Assembly (NCBI RefSeq): GCF_029958905.1
Contig: NZ_CP124614.1
Span: forward strand, 1,736,001 to 1,800,000
Origin: Vibrio sp. YMD68
Lineage (GTDB): Bacteria > Pseudomonadota > Gammaproteobacteria > Enterobacterales > Vibrionaceae
Length of the DNA: 64,000 bases
Direction: 5' to 3'
Below, one piece after another: positions 45,090-53,102 of the stretch. The notes under the pieces are model-generated. The model made no database searches, was not told the origin of the DNA, and saw only the letters and a program-made list of their open reading frames with translations. A program made the translations under genes and the position numbers. How positions within the stretch are numbered: position 1 is the first letter of the stretch; the number at the start of each line of letters is the position of its first letter.

Positions 45090-45989
45090 ATGAATTTTTA
45101 TGCTCTAAGGGTTTCACTCGTTGCTGGAGACCCTCAACTGTTTATTGATGAAAATATGTCTAAAGATATCTTTTCATTTGAAGATGCTCTTCTACATTCA
45201 GTTGAGAACCCACCGCAAAATGAACATGGTGAGACAATTTTCTCTATAATGATACAAGTGCAGGGCCGAGAAGAAGGTGTAATGGCTGGTATAGTTTCCA
45301 GGGCTAAAGCATTACATGGGCACGACAAAGAATTTAATGAATATAGTGTTGATGATTTTCCGCCTATGGTTTGGTTTTGGGATAGGCAACAGCAAGTAAT
45401 ATTAGTAGAGAAAAAAACTAGCGTCTTTTCAACACCCACAGCTGCTTGTAAGGCATTTAAAAAACTAGCTAATAATATGGAATTAGCAGAGATTGGGCTC
45501 CGAGCCGAAATTGAACCAGTACTTAATCAAAGTGACCATAGTTTTTGGGAAGAGTATGACCGATTCGAGCTAGTTGAGTCAGTTTCATTTGAATTGATGC
45601 CACCTAATTTATTCGGTGAAACTGAAAAAGAAATGAAAAAAGCGCTTAAAGATACAGCGGCAAATACAAATGCTAACAAGGTTACAACGACTTTTGAGAA
45701 CAAAGACAAACAGTTAAACCTTAAAAGTGAAGGCTGGCTCAACAATATGGTCAATTGGTGCAGAAAAGGTGGTGGGCATTGGTTAATGAAAGGCCGTTTA
45801 ATGGGTCACAAAAAGCAGTTAACTAGCGTGAAAAGTGAAAAGACAGCCAAAATAGTTGTTATGGAAGGAAAAGGCGTTACTGAAGTGACACTCTCTGGTT
45901 ATGGACCTAGCGATGTTAAAGAAATTCTTGATCTATATAGACCAAAATTCCAATACGAAGATGTAATTGAAGATCAAACTAATGATTAA
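45090..45989 (+). CDS. Unrecognised cytosolic protein, first gene of an SOS-type two-gene unit
   Basis: This protein is 299 residues from the preferred ATG (MNFYALRVSL). The frame extends 22 codons further up without a ribosome site. It is soluble, with a beta-rich N-terminal part, a possible helix-rich middle (FEDALLHSV, AACKAFKKLANNMELAEIGLRAEIE), a VSFELMPPNLF segment, and a basic, lysine-rich region (residues 185-255). It may belong to a DUF4747-like group, but I cannot confirm that. It overlaps the next gene by eight bases, so the two are translated together. The lysine-rich part could bind nucleic acid. No catalytic motif is evident. Confidence 0.7.
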   Translation: MNFYALRVSLVAGDPQLFIDENMSKDIFSFEDALLHSVENPPQNEHGETIFSIMIQVQGREEGVMAGIVSRAKALHGHDKEFNEYSVDDFPPMVWFWDRQQQVILVEKKTSVFSTPTAACKAFKKLANNMELAEIGLRAEIEPVLNQSDHSFWEEYDRFELVESVSFELMPPNLFGETEKEMKKALKDTAANTNANKVTTTFENKDKQLNLKSEGWLNNMVNWCRKGGGHWLMKGRLMGHKKQLTSVKSEKTAKIVVMEGKGVTEVTLSGYGPSDVKEILDLYRPKFQYEDVIEDQTND

Positions 45990-46473
45990 AACTATATTTA
46001 TACTAGCCGTAATATTTGGAGTCTGTTTGGGGTTCTCAACTGATAACAAAGATGCGTACACACTTATAGAATCTGCTACTCCAGGTATCCTTGGTGCGAT
46101 TTTAGGTGGGATTACAGCTGGTATATCTATAATCTTCAGTGTCCTTCTCACTACTGCTTCATCACCTAACTCTAAGGTAAATCTAAGTGCATTCACTGGT
46201 TTTCTTGCAAGCCTGAAGAAGGACATACTTCTTCTTCTTATGTGTTTAGTCTTATCATTATTGCTTCCATACCTAAGGGTAACCGGTATTCCGTTACTCA
46301 ATTACCCTATTCATGAACTTCTTCCAACTAGGGATACATTCTACACAGCGGTTGAATTAACAATTATTATGTTATCTATTGCTCTAATTGTTGAAGTGTT
46401 TAATGTGATTTTTACGCTTTTCTCTCATTTTTCAACTTTACTCAACCAGGACGACTCAGAGAACGTATCCTAA
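45982..46473 (+). CDS. Four-helix membrane protein, partner of the upstream gene
   Basis: The protein has 163 residues from the ATG at 45982. Hydrophobic segments lie at about 2-19, 34-57, 78-99 and 120-145, giving four membrane helices joined by short loops, and a polar acidic tail (NQDDSENVS). A glycine-rich helix (PGILGAILGGITAGISI) is notable. I recognise no family. The overlap with the upstream gene and the shared LexA box suggest a sensor-effector pair in which this is the membrane effector, similar in plan to two-gene abortive-infection or Kiwa-like systems. No sequence match to these is claimed. Confidence 0.72.
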   Translation: MIKTIFILAVIFGVCLGFSTDNKDAYTLIESATPGILGAILGGITAGISIIFSVLLTTASSPNSKVNLSAFTGFLASLKKDILLLLMCLVLSLLLPYLRVTGIPLLNYPIHELLPTRDTFYTAVELTIIMLSIALIVEVFNVIFTLFSHFSTLLNQDDSENVS

Positions 46474-46534
46474 TAGAGCAAACCCAAGCTCACACTACAT
46501 TCTTATTGCTTTTAATCAAATAGTTACACCGTTA

Positions 46535-47778
46535 TTAATCACCCAAATAAGACATGCAATTACTACAAGTTGGAGAGTTCCCTACTTTCTTTGGCTTCGC
46601 TCTTACACTGCACTTGGGGCACAAAACAGTACTACCAAACGACTTCTTTGATTCTGGTGTTGCATGGGAAAATGTAGACTGTTCTCTGCGATTGGCATAT
46701 GAATTTCTTCCTCTGCTAGAAGACGACCTTGATGACGTTGACGGTATGCGAAAAGGGTCAAACGCCGGTGACGTTCTCATGTTCTCTTGCGCTAATTCTA
46801 CTATCCTTGCGATTCTAGCCGCCTCATCTTTTTGCTCGTCTTCCTCTTTTTTCTTGAGCCGGTCTGTTTCCGCTTCCATTTCTATTTGTTCTTGCTCAAT
46901 CCGAGCCAGCTCTACTTCAATTGCTTGGTGTACTTGCTCGTCTATCTCAGTTGTATCTACGGCGTATATCTTTTTACTCTCAATATCAAAAGTGAGTTCA
47001 GAAAACTCAACTAAACACGAGTTCCACTCATACCCAACACCTAGGTCATCTTGCATGTATGGCACTTGATAGTGGCAAGTTAGATATAGTTGCTCTTCTT
47101 TTTCAGATTTTTGTTTAGCTTCATCATCAAGAACAAATATATTGGCTTTGTTGCATAACCTATATCTAGCGTAGTGAACTGTTTAGGGTCAAATGGCAAG
47201 AATACCCAAACGATGTAGGTATCGTTATCTCGGTAAAAGTTTTCACGCTGAATGATCACATCTAGAAAAGTCGTGTTTACTTGAAGCTCAAAGACTACAT
47301 CTTTTCTGCCCTCTTTAAACACTGAACTAATATCGGGACGTCGCCACTTTTTAGCTACACCAACACTATTCTTCTCGCGAAATGTCGGCTCTATGCTAAC
47401 TTCGTCATCAAATAGCCTATCAGCAATCAGATAGTCAGCTAATAGCTGTTTATTCTCCTTATGAGCCCGACCTTCCTTTTGGCCATTAAATTGCATGGCT
47501 CGTATTTCTTCCTGTGTGAAAATCGATGTTGTTTTTATTGGGCAGTCTTCAGAATTCTTCGGGTGGGCAAAAAATGTTGTTCGATCAGATGTTGCTCTTA
47601 GTACGACAGGCTGAAAACAGACATTGCACAAAGCGACGGGATTCGTTTTTCTATTCTCCTCAAGCTCTCGACGAAATTCGAAGTACTTCTTATCCCTACA
47701 TGTATCCAAGAACTCGTTTGCATCAAGTACTTTGTCTTCATCTGGAATAAACACAGAAGTCATATTTCGAACTGACAT
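46535..47778 (-). pseudogene. DUF6035/CoiA-like nuclease, split by one frameshift
   Basis: The N-terminal part (47080-47778) has a zinc-finger-like set (CNVC at 51-54, H72, C79) and a PD-(D/E)XK-type core, RRPDISSVF with D149 and FELQVN with E164 and Q166. The C-terminal part (46535 to about 47140) is helical and ends in a CPKC/CSNC zinc ribbon. The two frames meet near 47138. Adding one T to a TATTT run makes KPIYFVLDDEAKQK run on without a stop. The gene is thus either broken or carries a sequencing error. CoiA-like and DUF6035 proteins are common in defence islands. Length if joined is about 413 residues. Confidence 0.75.
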
Positions 47779-48016
47779 ATCAATACCCCACCAATTTCAT
47801 ATCCTAACTTTAAATGTTATACACCGTTACGCATAACGTTTAAATGACATAGCATAATTTTTAGACGCTACGCTCACTTGGTGGTTGTGACTATAGGGGT
47901 CGAAAAATTTTTATTTCACGAGGGTGAGCCGCGTTTGCTCTTCAAGCGATCGAGAAAGAACCTATTTACCTGATTTTAAGAGTGTTACTCTTTACCAGAC
48001 TACTGGAGGAACATAA
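47779..48016. other. Divergent intergenic region in the island
   Basis: It holds the divergent promoters of the DUF6035-like gene and the gene at 48017. An imperfect GCTCAC...GTGAGC inverted pair and an A/T-rich GAAAAATTTTTATTT stretch are visible, but no known RNA or operator could be assigned. Confidence 0.4.
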
Positions 48017-48601
48017 ATGGAATCAAAAGAAGTCGAATATCAAAATGAGCTACAAGAACTAAGAGAAATACTAGGCACCGACACGCAGCACATTCCACGC
48101 ATCAATAGCTTGATAAAAATAGGCTCAAGTATCGCAGGGTTGATGGATCCAACAGGTACTGGGTTAGCTATCACTGTGTCATCTATTCTGAGCCAGCTCA
48201 TTGACTCAATTAAAGAGGAAAAAGATCAAATTGATGATGAAGATATTGCAAATAGAATCGTTCATCTTATCAACATTAAGCACCAAGAGATTAGTAAATT
48301 ACAAGATAAAGTATTACCATTAATACCGCAAACATGCCTAGTCGCTAACGTTGACCATTGGATTAAACTCGAGAAGCAGACTAGAGGCGTCTCTTCTATA
48401 ACCGACAATGGTATAGGGTCATTCGATATTAACTTTTCTACTACGCTCGCTAATCCCTACGATTACTTCGTTCACATTAATATCCCAACTGAACATATTA
48501 ACTTGACTAGCACCAGTCTCTCAGTAAACCTAGCTAACGATATACCTCGAGGCACCGTGCTAAAAATGTATCTAGCGAAGATGTCAGATAAAGCATGGTA
48601 G
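48017..48601 (+). CDS. Orphan protein with a glycine-rich amphipathic segment
   Basis: This 194-residue protein is preceded by a strong GGAGG ribosome site. A helical acidic start (1-25) leads to a segment resembling pore-forming helices (IGSSIAGLMDPTGTGLAITVSSILSQLI, residues about 36-63), then an acidic helix and a beta-rich C-terminal half. There is no signal peptide or classical membrane helix. I recognise no family. The segment and island setting would fit a membrane-acting effector, which is speculation. Confidence 0.6.
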   Translation: MESKEVEYQNELQELREILGTDTQHIPRINSLIKIGSSIAGLMDPTGTGLAITVSSILSQLIDSIKEEKDQIDDEDIANRIVHLINIKHQEISKLQDKVLPLIPQTCLVANVDHWIKLEKQTRGVSSITDNGIGSFDINFSTTLANPYDYFVHINIPTEHINLTSTSLSVNLANDIPRGTVLKMYLAKMSDKAW

Positions 48602-48856
48602 CGTTACTCACTCTGCCTAAGTACTGAATAACGAAACTCCCCCCCCCTACGAGCGGCTATAACAAGAACGTTTGAGATAGCCTTTCGTGACAAGCCCTTT
48701 CAGTAACACACTGATGAAGATAAGAAACAACTCGCATAAAGTCACATCTCTAGAACTAGAACGTTGAAATACGTCCTTTGGGAACATATCCTGCCCTATC
48801 GAAATCTTCACAACTTATTGATTTTATAATCTTTAGACTTTTTAAAGGATGTTTAT
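48602..48856. other. Intergenic stretch without recognised feature
   Basis: It is AT-rich, with a CCCCCCC run near 48641. No terminator, promoter or RNA gene was recognised. Confidence 0.4.
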
Positions 48857-49327
48857 ATGAAAGGATGTATCAAAGTGAAGGGACACCCTCTACTACTTAG
48901 TTTGATGGCACTTGTCCCATTGCCTTCAGTGGCTGCAAGTGGAATTGTTGAATACGGATGCTTTAAGGGTGAAAATGGGATGAAGTCCATAGAAATAGTC
49001 GTTGATTATGACAAAAATAACGTTAATTTCAAATCAATATGGATTGGAGGGTTCAAGAAATCTTGGTCTGCTGAATTAGATCATGCAGGCCCCGATACTA
49101 ACGCACAAAAAAATCTACAAAAAAAATCCATTACTATTAGAACAACTGCACATAAAGAAGCATACAGTAAGGATCCACTTTACTTGGCGGACAAAAAGTC
49201 TGTTATGACAATTAGGCTCTTCAACGGAACAGGCTCTATTAGCAATGCTTGGCTTGAATCAGATAACAATCAGTTAATCTATGCTAACCTCTTTAATCTC
49301 AGCTTCTGTACTCGAACTTCCATCTAA
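48857..49327 (+). CDS. Orphan secreted protein
   Basis: This 156-residue protein has a signal peptide (about 1-27, ending VAA-S). The mature domain is beta-rich with two cysteines (YGCFKGE and FCTRTS) that could join the ends. I recognise no family. Its 3' end overlaps the convergent helix-turn-helix gene by 54 bases. Its role in the island is unclear and it may be an immunity or cell-surface protein. Confidence 0.6.
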   Translation: MKGCIKVKGHPLLLSLMALVPLPSVAASGIVEYGCFKGENGMKSIEIVVDYDKNNVNFKSIWIGGFKKSWSAELDHAGPDTNAQKNLQKKSITIRTTAHKEAYSKDPLYLADKKSVMTIRLFNGTGSISNAWLESDNNQLIYANLFNLSFCTRTSI

Positions 49328-49645
49328 CCTATAGTACTCAAACTCGACACCGCCAAACTTCCTTACGCTGCTTCTTCTCGTCAAGTGGCAGCGCTTGACT
49401 AACTCTTTTAGTAAAGTACTCGCAAAGCTAGACGACAAATCACACCTATAAGCAATTTGGATTGCAGTTGTCTTTTCACCATTCTTGATCGCATTCAAAA
49501 TTCTCAGCTGAGTTTTACTCAATTTAACTCTCGCTACCTGATGAGGAACAATTCGCGCTGCGGTTATAAGAGACTCATTTATTGGCTCGTTTGGGTATAA
49601 AAACGCCATCTCATTATACTCCTCTCTAATATTCATTGAGATCAT
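49274..49645 (-). CDS. Winged-helix DNA-binding protein downstream of an integrase remnant
   Basis: This 123-residue protein has a MarR-like winged helix (LSKTQLRILNAIKNGEKTTAIQIAYRCDLSSSFASTLLKELVKRCHLTRR) and an acidic tail. Its start overlaps the end of the integrase fragment by 20 bases. Small helix-turn-helix genes coupled to integrases are seen in Vibrio islands, and it may regulate excision or cargo. The 3' end overlaps the orphan secreted gene on the other strand. Confidence 0.65.
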   Translation of the reverse strand: MISMNIREEYNEMAFLYPNEPINESLITAARIVPHQVARVKLSKTQLRILNAIKNGEKTTAIQIAYRCDLSSSFASTLLKELVKRCHLTRRSSVRKFGGVEFEYYRLDGSSSTEAEIKEVSID

Positions 49646-50021
49646 GCTTTAGGATCTGATTTGAAAGATCTTTTTGATGGAAAACAGAAGTGATGGCGGC
49701 AGGCGCTCGGCAGGTGTGCCAGCAGTTTTTTAGCCAATTATGGTAGGAAATCAGCGCTTCTTTCTTCTGAAGCTCCACTGTTGAATGGATATAAACGACA
49801 TCGAGCTTATCTTTAGCGTGATTAAGTAGAGACTCCGAAACCAAGTAATCAATCCCCAAATCTGCCCATACAGTCCGAGCCAGTTTACGAAGATCATGCG
49901 CGGCCCACTTCCCTTTGCTTACTTCACGAACTAACTCACTCGCCTTAGTATTGTGGATGGGCCTCTTATCTCGCTTAGTTAGAGGAAATACATTGTTTCC
50001 CTTGTAATGATGCCTCAACAA
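49626..50021 (-). pseudogene. Truncated tyrosine integrase, C-terminal catalytic part
   Basis: This 131-residue remnant holds the integrase C-terminus: HDLRKLARTVWADLG (H-x2-R box), ESLLNHAKDK (second histidine) and VVYIHS (catalytic tyrosine). An in-frame stop lies two codons upstream of its TTG start, and the arm-binding and core-binding domains are missing. It differs from the integrase at the right end, so it derives from another element. Confidence 0.75.
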
Positions 50022-50256
50022 CCACTACTTGTATGATTGCAAATACTCAACCATCTGATACCGTTAACGATTTTTGAGGCAAAACAATACCTTTCAAATT
50101 TTCTAAGATGGGGGTTGGCGGAAATGTTAGATAGCTGTAGTTAGTATCAGCTTAATCCATAGATAAAACCATCATTTTCTATGATAATTAGTTAGTTATG
50201 CATCTCCACTCTAATCTTTATAAATGCTTATATTATCAACAGAGATAAAATATACA
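50022..50256. other. Intergenic stretch without recognised feature
   Basis: This AT-rich gap separates the integrase remnant from the NERD gene. No att-like repeat of the 23-bp core was seen here. It may mark a deletion or an old junction. Confidence 0.4.
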
Positions 50257-51036
50257 TTACACTTTATCTCTATTGATATTTTGAAGGTGGTACTTATCAG
50301 TTTCTCTTCCTACAGGTAATCTCTCTGATTCGATGATTTCTTTGATTTTATTTATTTCAACTGAGCTAAACCATTCGCCTTCATATGCCGCTAGTTTTTT
50401 TTCAAGCTCTTGTAGACGAGTAACTATTAGAAGCGGATCACCGGTATCCCAACTCAGTGGCTCTTTTGTACGAGTGAAGACGACGGTGTTAACAAATAGC
50501 GCATTATCAAGATTGAGTAATCTGTCCAAAGCTGCAATATGTGTTTCATTTTGCCATGTAGGACTATAGAAACGGTTGGTTGTTTCCCCTAGATGTTGAA
50601 CCCACTGCATTTCATCGAGCTTAGCTGAAATCGTTCCGCCAAAGTTTTTTGTCTCTATGACAAATACACCTGCTTTTGTGATTAGAATATGATCTATCTG
50701 CGCTGTTCTGTTTTTGTAATGAATAGTAACATTGGACAAAAATTGGCTATCCGTATTCTTACATAATTTACTTAGCTTTTTATTTACCTTGGCTTCACCT
50801 TGCTTGCCTTTAAATTTATTCGTCGATGTATAGACACCACCGATAATCAAAGCGGCAAACAATATCAAAGCAACGGGCCAAAACCCTGTTTCAATAAGAG
50901 CAACAATTGCCCAGATAGACATAACAATAATACCTAGAAAGACCAGGCCCAAAGCAAATTCTAGTAGCTTAATAGCCCAACCCAAAATACAAAGGGCTAG
51001 TAAACCAAGTAATACAATTGATAAAAATGTTTCCAT
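50257..51036 (-). CDS. Membrane-anchored NERD-domain nuclease-like protein
   Basis: This 259-residue protein has two to three N-terminal membrane helices (about 4-28, 28-48 and 52-70) and a NERD domain. The restriction-nuclease-like residues are visible: GE at 80-81, D115 in QIDHILI and E128-x-K130 in VFVIETKNF. NERD domains are relatives of restriction enzymes. It lies 49 bases after the EVE-tailed nuclease on the same strand and so ends a three-gene operon. Confidence 0.8.
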   Translation of the reverse strand: METFLSIVLLGLLALCILGWAIKLLEFALGLVFLGIIVMSIWAIVALIETGFWPVALILFAALIIGGVYTSTNKFKGKQGEAKVNKKLSKLCKNTDSQFLSNVTIHYKNRTAQIDHILITKAGVFVIETKNFGGTISAKLDEMQWVQHLGETTNRFYSPTWQNETHIAALDRLLNLDNALFVNTVVFTRTKEPLSWDTGDPLLIVTRLQELEKKLAAYEGEWFSSVEINKIKEIIESERLPVGRETDKYHLQNINRDKV

Positions 51037-51085
51037 GATGAAAACTTCCTTGTTTGTTGCTATACGTCCGTTACAAGTGTAATTA

Positions 51086-52105
51086 TTATTTCCGCCCCAA
51101 ATATCGATTAAGTTCTTTAACTAAATAAATAGCTTCTTCTCTATCTAGATATGGCACTTTTATTGTGCGAGCCCAAAAGAAGCTTTTCCCAGTTTTCAAA
51201 CTGACTTCTGAAAAAGGCATTGCTGGCAGTTTGTCATCTCTTCTGCTAGGTACTGGGGTTAAAAATTCAACATCTCTGTATAACGTATCTACATCAGGTG
51301 CCTTTACGTCACTTTTCACTTTAGCAGCAGCAATCAAACCACACTGTGTATGTGAAAAGAACACGATGTCTCCTATATGAACATGATGAACAAAACGTTT
51401 GGCATCGCCATATGCCTCGAGGCGGCAGTTATCCATCATCGACCAAATAGAATTCTCATCCCAACTGCGGTTTGTATCAAATAATACTCCCTTCACTTCA
51501 CCTGGGTTTTTATGTTGATCGTAAGGGAACGCAAAAAATTCGAAATATTTGGAACCTCCTAACTCATAAACTCGATACGGTAAGAAATCAATTGATACGC
51601 CATTTCTCTTCCAATAATCGACAGAGGTTACTAGTGACGCATCCGCAGCACTTCCGATAACTAATAATTTTTGTTTGTTGTTAATTTCTCTAGGCTCTAG
51701 AGCATGCTCTAAACTAAATGCGTCTTTATGAGCATCAACTAGTGGTACTTCACTCTTACTATATTCCTTGAATTTTTTTTCTAGCTGTTGATAGCTCCAC
51801 TGCCCCGCATCTTCAGCATATCGTAGGACTTGTTGAACAGCACCTTTACCTGCTGAAGCTCGTTTCAATTCAAAGATTACTAATTCACCACTTTCATTTA
51901 ACGCATATATATCAGCTTCGGGTTGCCAAGATCTTTCTTGAAATATAGGCATCAACCTAAAGTCTTCAAACAACACATCTAAAATGCTGCTTGCAATTAG
52001 GTTTTCTAAATCCTTCTCTAACTTCCCAAAACTAGAGAAATCTTTAAATTCTACTGGTTCAAGCTTTTCAAATACATCATCTTGTTCTTCGATCTTATAT
52101 AACAT
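51086..52105 (-). CDS. PD-(D/E)XK nuclease with an EVE/PUA-like C-terminal domain
   Basis: This 339-residue protein has a restriction-like core near residues 60-100: EADIYALNESGELVIFELKR gives D65, E79 and K81, with the QQVLRYAEDA helix after it as in NucS-type nucleases. The C-terminal third (about 235-339; HIGDIVFFSHTQCGLIAAAKV) resembles EVE/PUA-like domains that read modified bases. This suggests an enzyme acting on modified or foreign DNA, possibly phage DNA. Pairing with the neighbouring genes (23-base and 49-base gaps) suggests a joint system. I do not know a named family with this exact layout. Confidence 0.72.
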   Translation of the reverse strand: MLYKIEEQDDVFEKLEPVEFKDFSSFGKLEKDLENLIASSILDVLFEDFRLMPIFQERSWQPEADIYALNESGELVIFELKRASAGKGAVQQVLRYAEDAGQWSYQQLEKKFKEYSKSEVPLVDAHKDAFSLEHALEPREINNKQKLLVIGSAADASLVTSVDYWKRNGVSIDFLPYRVYELGGSKYFEFFAFPYDQHKNPGEVKGVLFDTNRSWDENSIWSMMDNCRLEAYGDAKRFVHHVHIGDIVFFSHTQCGLIAAAKVKSDVKAPDVDTLYRDVEFLTPVPSRRDDKLPAMPFSEVSLKTGKSFFWARTIKVPYLDREEAIYLVKELNRYLGRK

Positions 52106-52128
52106 TTTATAATTCCATTTGGGTCAAA

Positions 52129-52965
52129 TTATTGAGTAGTTTCCCTAATTTTTGCAGAACGTTCGAGAACAAAAAGTTGGTTGAGTAGCAAAAACTCTCG
52201 GATATCATCAAGAATATTATGCTCCGGCTCTTTGTGAGCTCTGTGGTTACGAAATGCCATAAATGTACTAGAAAAGAGTGACGCTCTGCCTTTTGATTCC
52301 CCGCCGTCCAAATCAGCCCAGAAAAATGGTGATTCATCTCCTAGAAATGCTTTTGAAAATAACTTTGACCCTGTCTCTTTTTTTAGACCTGATTTCTCGC
52401 GAATAATCCGTTCCAACAATCTATATCCAGACATTAGGGCATTGTCGGGGTTTGTTTTAAACTCTAAAACCAAGTCATATAACCTCTGGTCTATGAGTGC
52501 TAATGGTAACTCTCGTGGGAAGTACCTAAATATTAGATGAGATAAAGGTTGCCTGTTGTCAATATAATCGTACCAACGGTTTGGTCTTATCGGCCTTTCA
52601 TTATTTATCCAATCAAGGTCTTTTTCTAGTAGGCATGAATCGTCGAGTCGATCGACAAGTTTAGAAGACACTGAATATTCGTTTATCTCCTCGGTGTGAA
52701 GTTGCAATAGAGATAAAACACTGGAAAATGCATTAGGGCCTTCACCCGGGTAACCTGATGCAAACCCAGTTTTTATAGCTATAACTATGTCAGTGTCAAC
52801 ATTGAGTAATAGGGCATGAGAGTTACTATGCTCACCCTCAACAGTCAGTATCTTCACCTCATTTATAGTTCTTCCAAAATGCAGAATCTCAACTACCGCA
52901 TCTATGCAGTGACACGAAATCCCTGCCATTCCTCTGTACTCTATTCCAGCAAACCTACCCATCAT
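52129..52965 (-). CDS. TIGR02391/Ymh-like protein with a novel N-terminal domain
   Basis: This protein of about 278 residues has an N-terminal part (1-130) of unknown type. The C-terminal part (about 160-278) shows the TIGR02391 pattern: YRLLERIIREKSGLKKETGSKLFSKAF and SSTFMAFRNHRAHKEPEHN, the R-N-x-x-x-H helix common in HEPN-like abortive infection proteins. GGAGG precedes the tandem ATGs at 52965 and 52962. The TTG at 52977 is less likely. First gene of the three-gene operon. An effector role is plausible. Confidence 0.72.
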   Translation of the reverse strand: MMGRFAGIEYRGMAGISCHCIDAVVEILHFGRTINEVKILTVEGEHSNSHALLLNVDTDIVIAIKTGFASGYPGEGPNAFSSVLSLLQLHTEEINEYSVSSKLVDRLDDSCLLEKDLDWINNERPIRPNRWYDYIDNRQPLSHLIFRYFPRELPLALIDQRLYDLVLEFKTNPDNALMSGYRLLERIIREKSGLKKETGSKLFSKAFLGDESPFFWADLDGGESKGRASLFSSTFMAFRNHRAHKEPEHNILDDIREFLLLNQLFVLERSAKIRETTQ

Positions 52966-52986
52966 CACCTCCACCAATTAGTTCAT

Positions 52987-53031
52987 TTACTCCTCCTTGA
53001 ACTCTAGAAAGTTAAGAAGAATGTACTCCAT
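52987..53031 (-). other. Possible leader peptide before the Ymh-like gene
   Basis: An ATG-started 14-codon frame (MEYILLNFLEFKEE) ends 21 bases before the main start, with the next ATG (MN-stop) overlapping its stop. A strong AAGGAGG site lies between. It could be a leader, or chance. Confidence 0.3.
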
Positions 53032-53102
53032 CAATCAATATGCCATTTTTTACATATACAAAAAGTGATGTAGTTTGCTAATTGATTGATTTAATTATCT
53101 AA

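Noticed and set aside
45090..46473. Identification of the two-gene unit as Kiwa
   Set aside because: The plan (four-helix membrane protein plus soluble partner) is similar, but the gene order and soluble protein do not show a recognisable KwaB sequence.
46554..47069. A 171-codon plus-strand frame rich in Ser, Phe and Cys
   Set aside because: It is the mirror of the charged C-terminal half of the DUF6035-like pseudogene. Its composition is what antisense of a charged helix gives.
47779..48016. Integron attC or retron RNA in the divergent gap
   Set aside because: The CGTTACGCATAACG string is only an imperfect palindrome. No attC boxes, integron integrase or reverse transcriptase are present.
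51141..51155. Further PhnF-like TATCTAGATA palindrome in the island
   Set aside because: It lies within the coding sequence of the EVE-tailed nuclease, far from any phn gene, and such a 10-mer is expected by chance.
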